From assembly GCA_002353935.1 (NCBI GenBank), contig DEKP01000040.1, positions 39,940-47,496 of the forward strand: DNA of 7,557 bases, written 5' to 3'. The stretch is from Ruminococcaceae bacterium UBA2719 (GTDB taxonomy: Bacteria > Bacillota > Clostridia > Oscillospirales > Acutalibacteraceae). Of this stretch, positions 5,983 to 7,557 are shown piece by piece (positions within the stretch are counted from its first letter, which is position 1; the number at the start of each line of letters is the position of its first letter). The notes beneath the pieces were generated by a model that was not told the DNA's origin, did not search any database, and saw only the letters and a list, made by a program, of their open reading frames with translations. The position numbers were made by a program, and so were the translations under genes.

Positions 5983-6905
5983 ACCGCACCGCCGTTCTTA
6001 CTGAGCTTTGTGTCGGCGATATACTCATAACCCTTTGCTGTGGCGCAAATATCGGAATTGATAAATACTCTGTCTTTATCGTACTCTCCGAAATGACGGA
6101 TCAAACAACCGCCGCCACCGACAACATACAGCTTCATCAGCTTTGGATTGTAGTCGTGCTCACGGAGCTTGCGTAAAATCTCTGCGGTATAGGCTTTTGC
6201 CGCCGTAATGATTGTATTAAGGTATTCTCCGTCAATATCCGCCGTTCCTTTCTTGAGGACTTCCGTAATGATACTCTCGTCAAGGTTAGTGTGGTGTTCT
6301 CTCATCATCGCTTCACGGACGGCGAGAGTACATTGATACACGCCGTATTTCTCGGTAAACATATTGAGCATATCAGGCTTGCGGTCGGAAATCTTCAAAA
6401 GATTCATTGTTCCGTTGCCTATATCGCAGAGCATTGTCGTACCTTTGAAGTCGCCGAGCCTTTCGGCTATCGCCGCAAAACCCTGTGGGAACACATCTGC
6501 GCCGATTATTTCGATATGATAATCTGTCCTGCGGAAATTGAAATCAACCGTCCGGTGCTGGAGCAGATACTTCTTAAAATCCTCCTTCTGTCTTGTTACC
6601 CAAGTCAGCGGAAGTCCGGCGGCAATATATACCTTTGTGTCGGTGATACGTTCACGGTTAAGTTCTCTGGCAATAGCGGCAAGAGTAAGGATATAGTAAT
6701 CCTCGTCGGTGAATTTGTCCGCCGTAAACTCCTTGTGCCCAACGCCAATGGAATAATACTTGTTATTCCAAACGAGCAGGTCGTTGGTAAACGGCGGCTC
6801 GGTATCGCTCGCAATCACACCTGTGGGGAAACAACAGTTAGCGGTTTTCATATTGCCGTAACCGTGGTCGATACCGATAATCATAAAATTGTTTAGTGTT
6901 TTCAT
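5979..6905 (-). CDS. ParM/StbA-family actin-like ATPase
   Basis: A 308-aa actin-like ATPase, about the usual size of plasmid ParM proteins, which polymerise on ATP and push sister DNA copies apart through ParR bound to the centromere. The actin-fold motifs appear in order: phosphate-1 IGIDHGYGNMK (10-20), the AAGLPLTW strand-turn (95-102), phosphate-2 CDIGNGTMN (160-168) and the adenosine loop VVGGGGCLI (261-269). IGADVFPQG (134-142) is typical of the Firmicute StbA/ParM branch. The start is the ATG at 6905, with AAAGGA (6913-6918) at 7 nt; a second Met at residue 8 lacks its own site. The VLP gene ends 4 bases before this ATG and parR overlaps its stop. Chromosomally integrated DNA does not need ParM, so it probably acts when the element is an excised circle. 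Confidence 0.92.
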   Translation of the reverse strand: MKTLNNFMIIGIDHGYGNMKTANCCFPTGVIASDTEPPFTNDLLVWNNKYYSIGVGHKEFTADKFTDEDYYILTLAAIARELNRERITDTKVYIAAGLPLTWVTRQKEDFKKYLLQHRTVDFNFRRTDYHIEIIGADVFPQGFAAIAERLGDFKGTTMLCDIGNGTMNLLKISDRKPDMLNMFTEKYGVYQCTLAVREAMMREHHTNLDESIITEVLKKGTADIDGEYLNTIITAAKAYTAEILRKLREHDYNPKLMKLYVVGGGGCLIRHFGEYDKDRVFINSDICATAKGYEYIADTKLSKNGGAV

Positions 6906-6909
6906 AAAA

Positions 6910-7146
6910 TCATCCTTTCAGTTTTTCGTTGTAGGCGATTATATCGCCGTAGAGTTTTGGGAAAGCAGGCAATACGCATTTCAAAAGATAGTTGCAGTAA
7001 ATGCCGTACTTGCTGATAAGCTGCACACAGCTGTGTTCTTCGCCGTCGTCGAGCAACAGGCAGTTGCCGTCAATACAGTTACAGCACGAATGACAGACAA
7101 TACGGTTTACTCTGTCGGACAGCTCTTCGGTAATTTTCAGTACCAT
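6910..7146 (-). CDS. Cysteine-rich VLP family protein
   Basis: A 78-aa protein with eight cysteines (residues 18, 21, 22, 24, 29, 40, 51 and 57). The pattern is CHSCCNC, then GNC, HSC, YC and KCVLPAFP, which matches the cysteine-rich VLP domain found in Firmicute mobile elements, named for the C-terminal Val-Leu-Pro. The cysteines suggest zinc or iron-sulfur binding, but the function is not known to me. There is no signal peptide, so it is cytoplasmic. The ATG at 7146 has a strong AAAGGAGG (7155-7162) at 8 nt, and it is the first gene of the VLP-parM-parR operon. Its stop is 4 bases before the parM start, and the parM ribosome binding site lies in its last codons, so the two are co-translated. 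A stem-loop reaches its ribosome binding site. Confidence 0.85.
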   Translation of the reverse strand: MVLKITEELSDRVNRIVCHSCCNCIDGNCLLLDDGEEHSCVQLISKYGIYCNYLLKCVLPAFPKLYGDIIAYNEKLKG

Positions 7147-7160
7147 AGCTTGTACCTCCT

Positions 7161-7211
7161 TTCGTGTATTTTTGAGGGCTTTTCGTCCCTCTACTGTATT
7201 AAATACACGAA
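7161..7211 (-). promoter_or_regulatory. Leader stem-loop touching the VLP ribosome binding site
   Basis: A perfect 11-bp inverted repeat, TTCGTGTATTT (7161-7171) and AAATACACGAA (7201-7211), encloses a smaller hairpin, GAGGG (7174-7178) with CCCTC (7187-7191). In minus-strand RNA the outer stem ends inside the first two bases of the AAAGGAGG ribosome binding site. CCCUC could pair either with GAGGG or with GAGG of the ribosome binding site, so two alternative folds are possible. A protein-binding operator is the other explanation. There is no U-run after it, so it is not a terminator. Confidence 0.55.
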
Positions 7212-7262
7212 AAAACGGAAGTTAGGGGTTTTAAGAAAACATAGTAAAAACGAAAAAGAAAA

Positions 7263-7306
7263 CACTAAAAAACGGCTTGAATACTGAACAATCAGAATTC
7301 AAGCCG
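7263..7306 (-). terminator. Strong minus-strand terminator upstream of the VLP-parM-parR operon
   Basis: CGGCTTGAAT (7273-7282) pairs with ATTCAAGCCG (7297-7306). After one A-A mismatch the stem continues CTGA/TCAG (7284-7287 and 7292-7295) around an ACAA loop. On the minus strand it is followed by TTTTTTAGTG, a classic U-tract. It would stop any transcript entering from the right, so the operon should have its own promoter in ~7205-7270; none is convincing. On the plus strand ATATTTTTAT follows, so it may work both ways. Confidence 0.82.
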
Positions 7307-7470
7307 ATATTTTTATACTTTGGAAAACATAATTTTCAAAAAAATTTCAAAAAATTTGCTTGATTGAAAAATAGAAAGCAGGGTAAAAACAAACAAGAAC
7401 AGAAAAACAACGTCAGAAAGGAAAAAACGCTTATGCAAAAGTAAACGCAACACGTCGAAATTGTGAGTAT
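7307..7470. other. A/T-rich intergenic tract without a supported gene
   Basis: The stretch contains near-repeats of ATTTTCAAAAAAA and ATTTCAAAAAATTT (about 7331-7357), then an A-rich, purine-biased run to ~7440. A ribosome-binding-site-like AGAAAGGA (7415-7422) precedes ATG at 7433, but that frame is only Met-Gln-Lys-stop. No coding frame is supported on either strand. It may be a leader or promoter region for plus-strand genes beyond the window. Confidence 0.4.
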
Positions 7471-7539
7471 ATGGAAATACACGAGCAGTTATCCGCCTTG
7501 AATTCGCTTAGTGTTAGTGTTTTAAGAGAGCTGAATTAA
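7471..7539 (+). CDS. Possible 22-aa open frame at the right edge
   Basis: An ATG-started frame of 22 codons begins MEIHEQLSALNSL and ends in TAA at 7537-7539. It is amphipathic and not recognised. No good ribosome binding site precedes the ATG. Its stop is merged with AAGGTGG (7538-7544), which could be the ribosome binding site of a following plus-strand gene that runs off the window. It could be a leader peptide or chance. Confidence 0.2.
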   Translation: MEIHEQLSALNSLSVSVLRELN

Positions 7540-7557
7540 GGTGGACGTCATCGGCTG

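Noticed and set aside
6291..6896. A 201-codon plus-strand frame opposite parM
   Set aside because: Antisense to a gene with all the actin-fold motifs in order; no recognisable domain or translation signal.

Overview
The window looks like a low-to-moderate GC Firmicute, most likely a gut-type Clostridia. This rests on the strong AAGGAGG ribosome binding sites with frequent TTG/GTG starts, the gene families present, and compact intrinsic terminators. It spans the left boundary of an integrated mobile element. The left ~0.9 kb is probably host chromosome, and ~900 to at least ~7150 is an integrative mobilizable or conjugative element. The right end of the element is not in view, and no type IV secretion or replication-initiator gene is seen here.

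Left flank (1-~900): a complete tRNA-Ala(CGC) with the G3:U70 identity pair and encoded CCA, its own intrinsic terminator, then a promoter with a good extended -10 and an alpha/beta hydrolase gene.

Element, proximal operon (minus strand, 5534 down to ~900): mobC-like ribbon-helix-helix protein, VirD2/MobP-type relaxase, ParB-family protein, a 67-aa small protein (possibly TnpW-like) and a large serine recombinase. The genes overlap or abut (40-nt, ATGA and TAATG overlaps, plus a 5-nt gap) and end in a 12-bp-stem terminator. The recombinase would cut out and insert the element. MobC and the relaxase would process oriT for transfer.

Intergenic hub (5335-5649): ~315 bases without a gene, but dense in structure. 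Four successive inverted repeats (5359-5491) make a candidate oriT just upstream of mobC. A cluster of GACA/TGTC repeats (5526-5650) begins at the parR stop codon and could be a partition centromere, an operator for the mob operon, or both. A possible mob promoter overlaps one repeat.

Element, distal operon (minus strand, 7146 down to 5650): cysteine-rich VLP protein, ParM-like actin ATPase and ParR-like adaptor, closely spaced and coupled. This is a type II segregation cassette on an element that otherwise looks integrative, suggesting it stabilises an excised circular form.

Right edge (7147-7557): a leader stem-loop touching the VLP ribosome binding site, a strong minus-strand terminator that insulates the operon, an A-rich tract, and the possible start of plus-strand genes that run off the window. 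I see no wholly unprecedented system. The best targets are the oriT/repeat hub, the pairing of an actin partition system with a ParB protein and a serine recombinase, and three structured sites (VLP leader, palindrome inside parB, repeats after parR).
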